Source: Deltaproteobacteria bacterium
GTDB lineage: Bacteria > Desulfobacterota > Desulfarculia > Adiutricales > Adiutricaceae
Assembly (NCBI GenBank): GCA_031279515.1
Contig: JAITII010000032.1
Span: 36,303 to 100,302, forward strand
Reading direction: 5' to 3'
DNA: 64,000 nucleotides
Below, one piece after another: positions 1-10,059 of this stretch (position 1 is the stretch's first letter; each line of letters opens with the position of its first letter). The position numbers were made by a program, and so were the translations under genes. The notes under the pieces were generated by a model. The model was not told the DNA's origin and did no database searches. It was given only the letters and a program-made list of their open reading frames with translations.

Positions 1-1802
1 ACGCAACAGCTGTATCTGCCCAATTGGAAGCCAACGTCAATGCCGCCTGGGCTGCCAAGTATCCCACTAATTTGGAAAAACTGGTATTTTCTCCTGGAGA
101 AAACGCCAATGCCTTAGCGGACCTAACACTGGCCAATATTATCGCCAGCGCCAATAATACTAATGCCACTGGCATAGGCCCCACGGATCATATCTGTGCA
201 GGGCAAAGCCTAAATATTCACACCGGCTACTATGCTGACACTACAGCCGGAGTATGGACTGACAGCGCCTCCATCGCCTCGGCCCTGGGGCTTACCAAAG
301 AAATCGTCTTTACGGTCACAAACACTGCAGGTACCTATTCAGTTGTAGATCAAGACGGAAACGCCCTCGCTGGCTCTCCCTATACCCCGCTTCCAACATC
401 ATTGACCTTCCAGGACTTTACCCCTTGGATGGCCAATGCAGCCAAGACATATATGTCCGAGCTTGTAGTAAGCACCGGAGGAGGCCGGGTAGAACTGGGC
501 GGCAACCTCAAGCCCACAGCGCCTAGTGCCGCAACAGTTGAACCCCTTAAGAGTAGTACCACAACTACTACCAATACTGTCAATACTGCCCTCCAAGGGT
601 TACTCCAAGGCACTGCCAATGTATCCGGCATAGTAGTCGATGTCTTTGACGGAACTCCGCCTCCACCGATTCCACCTGGCACCTTGACTACTGCCACTGA
701 TATGAACACCCTCGCTGCGGCCATAAACGATGACATTGACAGACTGCTCTACGAGTTTTACAACACTTACGGTTATCCTGTAGGCTTATCGGGCGGAGGA
801 AAACTCTTAAAGGGCGCCTCTACCGCTCCCAATGCTCCTACAACATTGACCCAATTGGAAAACGTCGCGACAACCGACACCTATAAGGAGGCATCTGGTC
901 AACAGACAGTGACGACCACTGGCTTCATTGACAAGTATAAGTTTGTAACCTTGGTAGCCAGCGCCGGTACGGCCTATACCAATGCCTCAGGCGTCTCCAA
1001 CTTTGGAGCCTGGGCCCTGGCCTCGGCTATCAACCACAATCCCAACAGCCAGTTCTGGGCCATGATCCAACCCTTTGACAGCAATGGCAATACCGCCGAC
1101 ATGGTCTATGTCTTCGCCAAAGAAGGCGGAGACTTAAACAGCATTCTGGCTTGCGACGTTGCCGATGGTGACATACCTTCCCAGGATGCTATAAAAGGCA
1201 TAGAGTTTGAGAACACCGAATCCGGCAAGATGAACCAGGACGGTACCAACCTCTCACTGGGCGGTCAGAACTGGGCCACCTTCAAGCCTGTACAAACCAG
1301 GGCTGGAATGGGTAAAGAGGTCTGGAACCTCACCCTAAACGGTAGGGATGTGGGTAAAGAAAGGGATCTCTGGATTGCAGCTGTCACAGACGGCAAAAAC
1401 GAAGTAAATACCCCGGGCCTCACAGGTAATATTATCAATGGCCTGGATCGTTACAGCTTCGTGGAAATCCAGAATGCCGACAATGGACCCTGGGTAGGGG
1501 CGGAAGTCCGCACCCAGTCTTCGGCCCAGGAAGCCCTAGACGCCTTAAATGACGCCATGGAGCGTAAGGACAAGGTCAGGGCAGATATTGGTGCTCTCCA
1601 GAATCGTTTGGAAAACACCATCACCAACCTGGAAATCCAGGTGGAAGCCCTCCAGGCTTCCGAAAGTCGCATATCGGACGCAGACCTAGCTACGGAAATG
1701 ACTGAGTTTGTACGCAATCAGGTACTTGCCCAAGCTGCAGTCGCTATGCTATCTCAGGCCAACTCCTTGCCGCAGATGGCTCTCTCACTCCTAAACGGAT
1801 AA
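1..1802 (+). CDS. flagellin, 5'-truncated by window edge (C-terminal flagellin domain plus long variable region)
   Basis: Frame is open to the window edge upstream of the TTG at 24. C-terminus SRISDADLATEMTEFVRNQVLAQAAVAMLSQANSLPQMALSLLNG matches the flagellin C-terminal D0/D1 signature. Confidence 0.9.
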   Translation, partial: ATAVSAQLEANVNAAWAAKYPTNLEKLVFSPGENANALADLTLANIIASANNTNATGIGPTDHICAGQSLNIHTGYYADTTAGVWTDSASIASALGLTKEIVFTVTNTAGTYSVVDQDGNALAGSPYTPLPTSLTFQDFTPWMANAAKTYMSELVVSTGGGRVELGGNLKPTAPSAATVEPLKSSTTTTTNTVNTALQGLLQGTANVSGIVVDVFDGTPPPPIPPGTLTTATDMNTLAAAINDDIDRLLYEFYNTYGYPVGLSGGGKLLKGASTAPNAPTTLTQLENVATTDTYKEASGQQTVTTTGFIDKYKFVTLVASAGTAYTNASGVSNFGAWALASAINHNPNSQFWAMIQPFDSNGNTADMVYVFAKEGGDLNSILACDVADGDIPSQDAIKGIEFENTESGKMNQDGTNLSLGGQNWATFKPVQTRAGMGKEVWNLTLNGRDVGKERDLWIAAVTDGKNEVNTPGLTGNIINGLDRYSFVEIQNADNGPWVGAEVRTQSSAQEALDALNDAMERKDKVRADIGALQNRLENTITNLEIQVEALQASESRISDADLATEMTEFVRNQVLAQAAVAMLSQANSLPQMALSLLNG

Positions 1803-1848
1803 ATTTCACTCGCAGTACTAAAGTAAAACCTTCCTTCAACACCAATTG

Positions 1849-1895
1849 GCCCCTGGCAGCCGCTGATATTCAGCGGCTGCCAGGGGCCTTTTTCA
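1849..1895 (+). terminator. Rho-independent terminator after flagellin
   Basis: GGCCCCTGGCAGCCGCTGA-TAT-TCAGCGGCTGCCAGGGGCC (19-bp perfect stem) followed by TTTTT. Confidence 0.9.
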
Positions 1896-2118
1896 TTTGA
1901 CGCTAAGGGTCCCCTTGACTTAGGACAAAAGAGCTTTAATTTTAAAGGGAATGGGTGCTTCTAGGCCTTGGCTAAAAACTTGCCATCTTCCAAGCCCATG
2001 TGTTAAATTTGCGCCAAAGTCCTTATCTCCATATTTTGGGGACCTTATTTTATTATCCCCCAATATTCCCTGAGCTCCAAAATAGCTCCTATATAATATA
2101 GTTTCCGGTTAAACCCTT

Positions 2119-3123
2119 ATGGCCCCCCTCCTCACCACTCTGGCCTTTCTCTTGGACAGCATCATAGGCGATCCCCAATCCTGGCCTCACCCTGTTCGTT
2201 GGATAGGCCGCCTTATCACCCTCTGGGAAAAAGTTTTAAGGGCCACCCTTTCCTTCCTCAAGGCAAGCTCGCCTTTTGCCTTCATCTTAGCCGGGTTCTT
2301 TCTCTATATTTTTGTGGTGGGCATAAGCGCTTGTCTCGTCTATCTGGCCCTGTATTTTTCCCACAAGTATCTTTTTGTCCTCTGGGCCCTTTTGGCCCTT
2401 TACCTGGTCTTCGCCTCCATCTGTCTTCGGGACCTTATCCGCCACACCCAGAGGGTGGAAGCCTTTCTTGCCAAAGGCGACCTTTTGAGCGCCAGAGACG
2501 CCCTTTCCTGGATAGTGGGAAGGGACACCAGTTCCCTAGATGAGGCGGCTATCCGCCGCGCCGAGATAGAGACCTTGGCTGAAAACTTCTCCGATGGCCT
2601 GGTTGCCCCTCTATTCTACCTGGCGCTTTTTGGCCCCTTGTTTGCCTGGATCTATAAGGCCACCAACACCTTAGACAGCATGGTGGGCTATAAAAATGAA
2701 AAATATCTCTATCTTGGGCGCTTCTCAGCTAAAATGGACGATCTCTTGAACTATCTTCCAGCCCGCATAGCTGCCCTACTCTTAATAGCTGCCGCAAAAC
2801 TTGGATCTTTTGATGCCAAAGAGGCAGCTAAGCTCTGGCGCAAAGAGAGCCGTTTCCATACCAGCCCCAATTCCGGCCAGACCGAGGCCACCATGGCCGG
2901 GGCCTTAGGTGTCCACTTGGGTGGTAATTCCTATTACAGGGGGATCTTGGTGGAAAAGCCCACCATAGGTGCCGGAGGCAAAGAAGCCTCCCATGCCGAG
3001 GTCCAGGCTGCCGAATATATAGTGACCCTAGGCACCTTGCTGGCCCTTGCCCTTTGCCTCCTTGTAATGGGACTTATTAGCTTCTTTTTCACTAACCCTT
3101 GGGGTTGGGCCCTTTGCCACTAA
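2119..3123 (+). CDS. cbiB: adenosylcobinamide-phosphate synthase (CbiB/CobD)
   Basis: DSIIGDPQSWPHPVRWIGRLI N-terminus, FSDGLVAPLFYLALFG, TLDSMVGYKNEKY, SPNSGQTEATMAGALGVHLGG: CbiB family signatures. Confidence 0.93.
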   Translation: MAPLLTTLAFLLDSIIGDPQSWPHPVRWIGRLITLWEKVLRATLSFLKASSPFAFILAGFFLYIFVVGISACLVYLALYFSHKYLFVLWALLALYLVFASICLRDLIRHTQRVEAFLAKGDLLSARDALSWIVGRDTSSLDEAAIRRAEIETLAENFSDGLVAPLFYLALFGPLFAWIYKATNTLDSMVGYKNEKYLYLGRFSAKMDDLLNYLPARIAALLLIAAAKLGSFDAKEAAKLWRKESRFHTSPNSGQTEATMAGALGVHLGGNSYYRGILVEKPTIGAGGKEASHAEVQAAEYIVTLGTLLALALCLLVMGLISFFFTNPWGWALCH

Positions 3124-3865
3124 AGGGAGAAGCCAATAAAAGTAAAAATAAAAATTTTTATCATAAATACTATATAGTTATATATTTTTCCTTCTAAAAA
3201 AATAATTACCTAATAATCATATATAAGAAAAACTCTTATATGTTTTTTTAAGTTTTACTTTTCTATATAATTATACTTTTTCCAGTACTTCAAAAATATT
3301 TTTTTCCCTAAACGAAAATTCGCAAAACCCCAAAAACTTTTCAAAAAAATATCTAGCCCCTTACACTTGGCTATAGATAGTGCAGCTTACAAAAGATTTG
3401 CCCTCTAGAAATATCCTTTAAAAATTTCATAAAAATGCTGCCCTTTGTCTCAAAGGCTATCCCTCTTGGTGCAAAACTGCAAAATTCAGCCGGTACCCAG
3501 TTAGAGGAAGGCTATGAATCTACTTAGCAGAAATAAAATTTTTCCAATTTTTCTATATTTTCTACATATAGTATGAATGTTCATGAAACACTATACTTTT
3601 AATTAGCCACCTTTAGCCAAAGGGCCCCATCTATTATTTGCATAACTCTACAATATAATATTTATGGTAAAAAGAGCGCCCTTGGAACATCTGTAAGCAA
3701 CTAGGGCATTTCCGGGGAGGCCTTTCATTTTTAGAAAGCATTTTAGCCTTTGTGGAAACTTACAAGAGACAAGAGAACTATAATAATGGATAATATCAAC
3801 AGAAAATTTTTACCCCACCAAATAAATCCTGCTTGACAGCAGAAAAATAGGCAGTTTATAATAAT

Positions 3866-4054
3866 GGGGCGTAGGCGCCTTGAAGGCTTAATTGGGAATC
3901 CTGTGTAAGTCAGGGACGAGCCCATCGCTGTATTTCCATTTTCGGTAGAAACCGAACGAATTCGCTCAATTTTTTCAGTCACTAACCACTCCAGCCAGGT
4001 TGGGAAGGCTGAGCGCATTTGGGAAGAGTCAGAAGACCTGCCTAGGCACTGGAC
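3866..4054 (+). ncRNA. cobalamin riboswitch in the leader of exbB-exbD-tonB
   Basis: cttAATTGGGAAtcctGTGtAAgTCaggGACgaGCCCaTCGCTGTa ... gagTCAGaAGACCTGCCtaggcactgg matches the conserved cobalamin-riboswitch core and 3' motif; plus strand, about 155 nt upstream of exbB. Confidence 0.85.
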
Positions 4055-4208
4055 TTATTCGCTTGGGGGACAAGTGAGAAGGCCAATCGCTAGAACTTTA
4101 ACAACATTTTCCAGGAACTATGGGCATCCCGGATCGCAAGTTATTTGTGGTTCGGTTTTTTTTTATCTTTACCTGGCTGTGATACTAATTTGAATAAGGT
4201 ATTCTAAA

Positions 4209-4904
4209 TTGGAACAATATTCAATCAAAGGGATGTTCTTACATGCTGACCCTGTAGTCCAAGGAGTTATGGTCCTCCTGCTCTTAGCTTCCATTGCTAC
4301 CTGGGTTGTCATTATTGAAAAAGCGTTGCTCCTTAGGAAGGCCAGTCGCATTGTCTGGCAGTTCAAAAGGACTGCCTATCAGATAGGCAATAGTATAGAC
4401 CCCGAAGATTACCCTGGGTTTTCTAGCATGATAGTAGAATCGGGTATCAAGGAGAGCTGGGATCACGCAGGGGGAGAGACCAGAGCTGATTATAGAGAAA
4501 GGGTGGAACGCACCATGCGGGGTACCCTAGCCAGCAGGATATACAGGCTGGAGGCTAGGATTACCCTTTTAGCTACAGTAGGGTCCACCTGCCCCTTTAT
4601 TGGACTTTTTGGCACGGTCTGGGGCATTATGCATAGCTTTATCGGCATCGCCGCCACCGGCGAGACTACCTTGGCTGTTGTTGCCCCAGGTATCGCAGAA
4701 GCCCTCTTTGCTACTGCTATGGGTCTTTGCGCTGCTATACCGGCGGTTGTAGCTTTCAACAAGGTCAACGCCACCTTGAAGAAACTCACCAAGGAAGCCG
4801 TAGCAGCTATAGGACTAGTTGGTAATGCTTTGGCCAGGATGCATTTCCAGCAAAAAGAGTCCAGGACCCAACCCTATATAGCCAAAGTGGAAAAACAAGG
4901 TTAA
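4209..4904 (+). CDS. exbB: MotA/TolQ/ExbB proton channel family protein (TTG start, or ATG near 4233)
   Basis: ARITLLATVGSTCPFIGLFGTVWGIMHSFIGIAATGETTLAVVAPGIAEALFATAMGLCAAIPAVVAFN: TolQ/ExbB signature. Confidence 0.92.
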   Translation: MEQYSIKGMFLHADPVVQGVMVLLLLASIATWVVIIEKALLLRKASRIVWQFKRTAYQIGNSIDPEDYPGFSSMIVESGIKESWDHAGGETRADYRERVERTMRGTLASRIYRLEARITLLATVGSTCPFIGLFGTVWGIMHSFIGIAATGETTLAVVAPGIAEALFATAMGLCAAIPAVVAFNKVNATLKKLTKEAVAAIGLVGNALARMHFQQKESRTQPYIAKVEKQG

Positions 4905-4909
4905 TAGCC

Positions 4910-5548
4910 ATGGATTCGCATGATCAGGATCTAGTGAGTGCTGATACCAGCGATGGAGCCATGTCAGAAATAAACGTCACTCCGTTTATTGATGTCATGC
5001 TTGTTTTATTAATCATTTTCATGGTCACCGCACCACTTATGATGGGCGGCGTACGCATAAACCTTCCCAAGACCGATGGCACTCCCATGGAGCGCCCAGA
5101 AAAACCGCTCATAGTCAGCCTGGACGCAGAAAACCAGGTTTATGTGGACAAGGACATGGTCCTGGATGCAAATAGGGCAACTATATTTAGAGAGCTTGCC
5201 CTAGCCTCTCAATCGGGTGAAGTCTTTGTCAGGGGAGACGGAGAGGTCAAGTACGGAAGGATGATGGAACTCATGAGCGAACTGGGGCAAGCGGGTTTTT
5301 CCCGGGTGACCCTAGTCACCAATGTCCAGAAGGGCGGCCCCTCATCAGGTGGCGGTGATGCCGCACCAGCTTCCGATACAAGCGGAAGTGCCCCGGCTAC
5401 TCCAGCTACTCCAGCAGCCCCAGCTACTCCAGCAGCCCCTGCTGCTCCGGCAGCTCCGGCAGCTCCTGCTGCTCCTGCTGCTCCGGCAGCTCCCAGTGCC
5501 TCCTCCGGTGGGACCGGGAGCCCAGCTCCAGCAGCTCCGGGGACTTAA
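4910..5548 (+). CDS. exbD: ExbD/TolR family protein with long Ala/Pro-rich C-terminal tail
   Basis: MSEINVTPFIDVMLVLLIIFMVTAPLMMGGVRINLPKTDG is the ExbD/TolR N-terminus; C-terminus is PATPAAPATPAAPAAP... low complexity. Confidence 0.92.
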   Translation: MDSHDQDLVSADTSDGAMSEINVTPFIDVMLVLLIIFMVTAPLMMGGVRINLPKTDGTPMERPEKPLIVSLDAENQVYVDKDMVLDANRATIFRELALASQSGEVFVRGDGEVKYGRMMELMSELGQAGFSRVTLVTNVQKGGPSSGGGDAAPASDTSGSAPATPATPAAPATPAAPAAPAAPAAPAAPAAPAAPSASSGGTGSPAPAAPGT

Positions 5549-5570
5549 CATTTATGGGAGGAACAGTCTT

Positions 5571-6347
5571 TTGGCAGACTTTGAGGCACAATCTTCAGTA
5601 GAGACCTCAGCTTTCCGCAAGGCTATGATAATAGCCGTAGTACTTCATGCTGCGGTCATAGGGCTGATACTTTTTCCCAAGCAGGCTGACTCCTTCCAAC
5701 CCCTGGCTACCATGGACTTTGATGTTTATGACCCCTTAGGCGGAGAACCAGGCGGTGAAATGGAAGCACCACCAGAGGAGCCCGAGCCTGAACCAGAATT
5801 CGAACCGGAGCCTGAACCAGAACTTGAAGAGCCTCCGGATATCATTGAGAGTACCGCAGAAGAGGCCGAGCCTTTACCTCCGCCGCCTCCGCCTCTGCCG
5901 CCAGAAGAAAAACCAAAACAAAAACCAAAGCCAAAGCCTACGCCTGCGCCCCAAGCCAATCCTAATCCTGGTCCCCCAGCAGCGGGACCTGGTCTGGGAG
6001 GAGGTCCGGGCACAGGACAGGGGGGCTCAGGTGGCGGTACCGGCAAAGGCAATGCCAATGCATTGGGCGCCTACAAGGCCAAGGTACAGCGCAAGCTTGA
6101 GCGCTACAAAAAATACCCGCCCCGCGCCAGAAGTGATAGGCAAGAGGGCACGGCCACAGTACGTTTCACGATAAACCGCAGTGGCCAGGTGGTAAACTAT
6201 TCACTTGTTAGTAGCTCGGGCCATGCCATCTTAGACGATGAGGTCTTAGCCCTTTTAAGGAGGGTGAATCCCTTTCCGGAGTTTCCTCCGGAAATCCCGG
6301 ATAGTACTCTGACCCTCACAGCACCGATACAGTTTTCTTTGCGTTAG
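5571..6347 (+). CDS. tonB: TonB family energy transducer (start revised to TTG at 5571)
   Basis: TTG 5571 is preceded by GGGAGGA; yields N-terminal TM (AMIIAVVLHAAVIGLILFP), Pro/Glu and Pro/Lys spacer, and TonB C-terminal domain (RYKKYPPRARSDRQEGTATVRFTINRSGQVVNYSLVSSSGHAILDDEVLALLRRVNPFPEFPPEI). The track ORF from 5322 reads exbD out of frame. Confidence 0.85.
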   Translation: MADFEAQSSVETSAFRKAMIIAVVLHAAVIGLILFPKQADSFQPLATMDFDVYDPLGGEPGGEMEAPPEEPEPEPEFEPEPEPELEEPPDIIESTAEEAEPLPPPPPPLPPEEKPKQKPKPKPTPAPQANPNPGPPAAGPGLGGGPGTGQGGSGGGTGKGNANALGAYKAKVQRKLERYKKYPPRARSDRQEGTATVRFTINRSGQVVNYSLVSSSGHAILDDEVLALLRRVNPFPEFPPEIPDSTLTLTAPIQFSLR

Positions 6348-6384
6348 CTACGCTATCTTCAAATACTAGCAGTTATCTCATTTC

Positions 6385-6422
6385 TAAAAGCAAAGGGGGG
6401 CATGCCCCCATTTGCTTTTTAG
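6385..6422 (+). terminator. terminator after tonB
   Basis: AAAAGCAAAGGGGGGCATGCCCCCATTTGCTTTTT hairpin with one stem mismatch. Confidence 0.8.
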
Positions 6423-6790
6423 CTTTTCTTTGTATGGAAATTACTTAAAAAATTTATTTTTATATTTTACCACTATCTTAAGATGCTAGAAATCTTTATC
6501 AAATAAAAAATTTTTATAGCTTTTTTGTTTTCAAACTGCAAGGACAAAAATTTTTAGGTTTTTTTTAAGCCGCAAGGAAAAATTTTTTAATTAATGGGAA
6601 AATATAAAGGCTATGAAGTTATAAGCTCTTAGCAATAAGTTTAGCACTATAAGCTTTTAGCAATAAGTTTTCACTTAAAAAAATTATCAAAGTTAATAGA
6701 GATTATCAAGCTAAAAAGGAAAGATTTTTTAGCTAGCTAAAGGCCAATTTAACTTATCTTTTAAAGTGAGACGGAATAAAAAATTTTCCT

Positions 6791-9175
6791 TTAGCAGCTG
6801 GAGTAGCCACAGTTATCACACTTTCTGCAAGATCCCTCTCTTCTTAAGGACAACTGGTGGCACTCGGGACACAGATCGCAGCCTCCTTTTTCGTGGGGTA
6901 CGGGCACCAAACCCCCCTTGTCCAGAAAATCCTTTCTCTGGCGCATGAGAAGCCCTATAGCCTGAGGCAGGCTATTACCCACTATGGGGTCCTCGCTCAT
7001 AAGGGTACGGATTATGACCCTCTGATCCATCTTTACCTTGCAAAGCACCTTTACCAGGTCATCAAAGAGGATAGGTGCCTTCCTCAAAGATACTGATAAG
7101 ATCATACCCAGGGCTGTGAAGATGGCGTTGACGTCTGCTCCCACGTCCCCAGCAGAGACAAAGACCTCTCGGATATTGTTGTTAACGTCGTGGGACAAGG
7201 TAATATGGGCGTTCAATGATGAGCTCCTGGCCTTATAGATGCGGCCTGGCCTATCGTCTCCTATGTCTTCTGTTAGCTCAGTTATTACTGATATCCCTTC
7301 AGAAGATTCTTCATTTTCCTTTTCTTTGGCCACTGTTATGACGCCTTTTAGGCTTGTGTCCCTGTACACAGTAAAGCCTTTTAAGCGCATATCCCTGGAG
7401 GCTATTATGAGTTTTTTTATCTCTTCTACTGTTACATTACTGGGAAGATTAACGGTCTTGGAGACCCCTGTGTGGTTGTGCCTCTGGAAGGCAGCCAACA
7501 TGTTTAGCTGCTCCGCGGGCAGAAGCTTTAAAGCTGTCTGGGCCTCGGCCCTTTCTCTAAAGTCAGGGTAATCGTCTAGGATATCGGCCAATTCAGCCGG
7601 CTTTAAGGTAAAGCTTATCCAGCCTTCTTCCGGGTCTCTGACCATCCTCTCCACTGCCAAGGCAAAAAAAGGCTCTATACCGGTATCAATGTTGCGTAGG
7701 AAAACCGAGACGCTCCCAGTGGGTGCCTGACTGGTGGTGAGGCAGTTGTAAAAACCCCCCCTTTCGTCCACCAGGTTTTTAAGATCCTCTATGATGTGGC
7801 CCGCAGTCTCCTTAAGGCCAGAGCTCTGAAAGGTCTCGGACAACTCAGAGAGGTGCTGTGTCCAGTAAGGGGCGTTCTCATAGACGTGCCCAGTTTGCCT
7901 TGCCAATTGGGCGGACATGGTGAGGGTCCCCAGGGTAAGTGAGGCCTGGGTAGTGCGGGCAAAGTCCACCGCCTGGGTGGACCCGTAATAGGCTTCTCCC
8001 CAAAAGGCCAGAAGTAAGGCCGTATGGAACCCTGAGATCCCCACTCCCACAGGTTTTTTAGCCTGGGTCTTCTCCCTTATCTCAGGGAGGGGATAGCCCT
8101 CGTCAAAGTCCAAGATAAGGCTTCCCAGATAGCTGGCCAGAGATGCAGTGCGCCCCAGGATACCCCAGAATTGACGGCAGAAGCAGTCGGTCCAATTGGC
8201 CCTATCGTCTTGGGGTGAAAGGCCCTCTTCTAGGAGCCTATTGTAGGTAATCCTGGCTAGACGCGCGGCATTTACAGTTATGAGGTTACAGGCTGTACCA
8301 CTGGAGGCCAAGTACTCCCCGCAAGGATTAGAAAATCTGGGCTCGTCTTCGGCCCTTAAAGGCGAATATTGGAGCATATTGTCCACAAAAAGGAGCCCAG
8401 GGTCTCCTGTGGTCCACATATTTCTTGCTATGAGGTCAATTAGGTCCTCCCTTTCCCAGAAATCCCCGAAGGCATTGACTGAGATATTCATATTGGAAAG
8501 GTGCGGACTTTGGACAGGGCGCTCTTCTATAGGAAGGCTCTGGATAAATTGATTTAACTTGGCATTGAAGTTCTTGGCCTGGATAAAGTCCTTGATATCC
8601 GGGTGATCATAGTCCATCTGCACCAAAAGAGCGCCCCTGCGTCTTCCCCCCTGGTTGGTGGTACCTGTAACAGCATCAAAGTCAGGCAAAAACCCCACTG
8701 GACCAGAGGCTATGCCCTGGCCATTGTCCACAGGCTTTCCCTTGGGTCTAAGCTTAGAGATATCAATACCTGCCCCTCCCCCTGCCATGTAGATGGTCCT
8801 CATCTTATGGCGAATGGCCTCTATCTCCCCTAAGCTATCGCCCACCCAGCCCAAGGGGTAGCAAGAAAAATATCCTGGCCTCCTGGTATGGGGATTGCCA
8901 AAGGACATAAGAAGCGGGGAAGCTGGAATAAGGTGCCTAGTGAGTAGGGCCAAAGCCAGGTCCTCTATGAGATCCGGATCGAAAATGGGGCTTTTAGAGC
9001 TTTTTAGCTTTGGTATCACCCTCTTGGCTATGATGGTCTGGTAGTCACCTTCCAAGGGTTCCCCGGTCTCTGGGTCCCTCACTGCGTAACGGGTGGAGGA
9101 AAGATACTTGTCCATATGGTCCCAGGCATTGTGGATCTCTTGGACTACGGGATTAATTCTGGCTTTTTTCTCCAT
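6791..9175 (-). CDS. nrdJ: adenosylcobalamin-dependent (class II) ribonucleoside-diphosphate reductase
   Basis: RDPETGEPLEGDYQTIIAKRV, SPLLMSFGNPHTRRPGYFSCYPLG, GGAGIDISKLRPKG, RFSNPCGEYLASSGTACNLITVN, C-terminal CDLCPECHQLSLRREGSCRKCDNCGYSSC: class II RNR features. Confidence 0.92.
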   Translation of the reverse strand: MEKKARINPVVQEIHNAWDHMDKYLSSTRYAVRDPETGEPLEGDYQTIIAKRVIPKLKSSKSPIFDPDLIEDLALALLTRHLIPASPLLMSFGNPHTRRPGYFSCYPLGWVGDSLGEIEAIRHKMRTIYMAGGGAGIDISKLRPKGKPVDNGQGIASGPVGFLPDFDAVTGTTNQGGRRRGALLVQMDYDHPDIKDFIQAKNFNAKLNQFIQSLPIEERPVQSPHLSNMNISVNAFGDFWEREDLIDLIARNMWTTGDPGLLFVDNMLQYSPLRAEDEPRFSNPCGEYLASSGTACNLITVNAARLARITYNRLLEEGLSPQDDRANWTDCFCRQFWGILGRTASLASYLGSLILDFDEGYPLPEIREKTQAKKPVGVGISGFHTALLLAFWGEAYYGSTQAVDFARTTQASLTLGTLTMSAQLARQTGHVYENAPYWTQHLSELSETFQSSGLKETAGHIIEDLKNLVDERGGFYNCLTTSQAPTGSVSVFLRNIDTGIEPFFALAVERMVRDPEEGWISFTLKPAELADILDDYPDFRERAEAQTALKLLPAEQLNMLAAFQRHNHTGVSKTVNLPSNVTVEEIKKLIIASRDMRLKGFTVYRDTSLKGVITVAKEKENEESSEGISVITELTEDIGDDRPGRIYKARSSSLNAHITLSHDVNNNIREVFVSAGDVGADVNAIFTALGMILSVSLRKAPILFDDLVKVLCKVKMDQRVIIRTLMSEDPIVGNSLPQAIGLLMRQRKDFLDKGGLVPVPHEKGGCDLCPECHQLSLRREGSCRKCDNCGYSSC

Positions 9176-9486
9176 CTTAGGCTCATTTAATAAGATTAAA
9201 TTTATTTTGTAGTTTAAGCTCTGAAAAGCTTGGAGCTAGCTTAGCTAGCAAGGACTCTAGAGGCTTATTTAGTTAAATCCAATGCCAATAAACAATTTTT
9301 AGCTGTTTATCTAAGAAACATTTTCTATATGTTTATATAATAAGCATGGAAAAGTCAATATATTGTATTTTCCCCCAAAAGGCAAGAATTTTTTCCAAAA
9401 AAGTGCCAGTAACAGAGAAAACTGTCCCCTGGGCCATATTAAGCCCTCTTATTTTATTGCTATAAAGTAGGGTAAAATATCCGTAT

Positions 9487-9993
9487 GTGAAGGGACTGAC
9501 TATGGACCTGCCAAGAAACTTAAAAGCGCAACTTAAAGCCTTCCTTCCCTTCCTGCGGGCTGGGACCCTGATGCTGCTATTAGCTACCCTTACTTCTCTT
9601 GTCTTTAACTTCTTGCGGCCCAATCCCCTAATTCTTTTACCCAATAAGGATGCCACTTTTTCCAAAATATCCGACTATGGGCGCTTAGAAGAGCTTTTAA
9701 GTACCCCTGGGGTAGTTCTATTGGATGCAAGGATCAAAGACCTTTTCCAGCTGGGACACTTGCCAGGGGCAAAAAATATCCCCCCGGAGAGCCTCATGGA
9801 CCCTCTAAGCCCAGAGGCCAACTACTTAGATGGCCTAAAAAGGGATGCCCTTATTGTTACCTACTGCTCAGATCCCCTCTGTCCCATGGCAGAGGAGCTG
9901 GCGGGCTATCTTAAGGGTAAGTCCTTTGAAACAGTCTATATCTTTACCCCAGGCTTTGATGGCTACCTTGCCACTGGCAGACAAATAGAGTAG
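9487..9993 (+). CDS. rhodanese-like domain protein, membrane anchored
   Basis: N-terminal TM; VVLLDARIKDLFQLGHLPGAKNIPPESL and LIVTYCSDPLC active-site loop. Confidence 0.85.
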   Translation: MKGLTMDLPRNLKAQLKAFLPFLRAGTLMLLLATLTSLVFNFLRPNPLILLPNKDATFSKISDYGRLEELLSTPGVVLLDARIKDLFQLGHLPGAKNIPPESLMDPLSPEANYLDGLKRDALIVTYCSDPLCPMAEELAGYLKGKSFETVYIFTPGFDGYLATGRQIE

Positions 9994-10059
9994 AGCCTAA
10001 TAACTAATTAGGTAGATAAATTTCGTAGAGCCTTATAAATAATTAGGTAGATAAATTTC
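9990..10059 (+). repeat. 35-bp tandem duplication filling the rhodanese-mauE spacer
   Basis: gtagagcctaataactaattaggtagataaatttc / gtagagccttataaataattaggtagataaatttc (2 mismatches). Confidence 0.95.

Noticed and set aside
3743-4018. 91-aa minus-strand ORF
   Set aside because: Overlaps the cobalamin riboswitch, no family resemblance; chance ORF.
5322-5570. N-terminal extension of the tonB ORF in the track (LLQLLQQPQLLQQPLLLRQL...)
   Set aside because: It is the exbD Ala/Pro repeat read out of frame; a TTG with good RBS at 5571 gives a normal TonB N-terminus.
5345-6058. Minus-strand Cys/Trp/Ser- and Pro/Gly-rich ORFs (5345-5551, 5726-6058)
   Set aside because: Antisense shadows of low-complexity exbD/tonB coding sequence.
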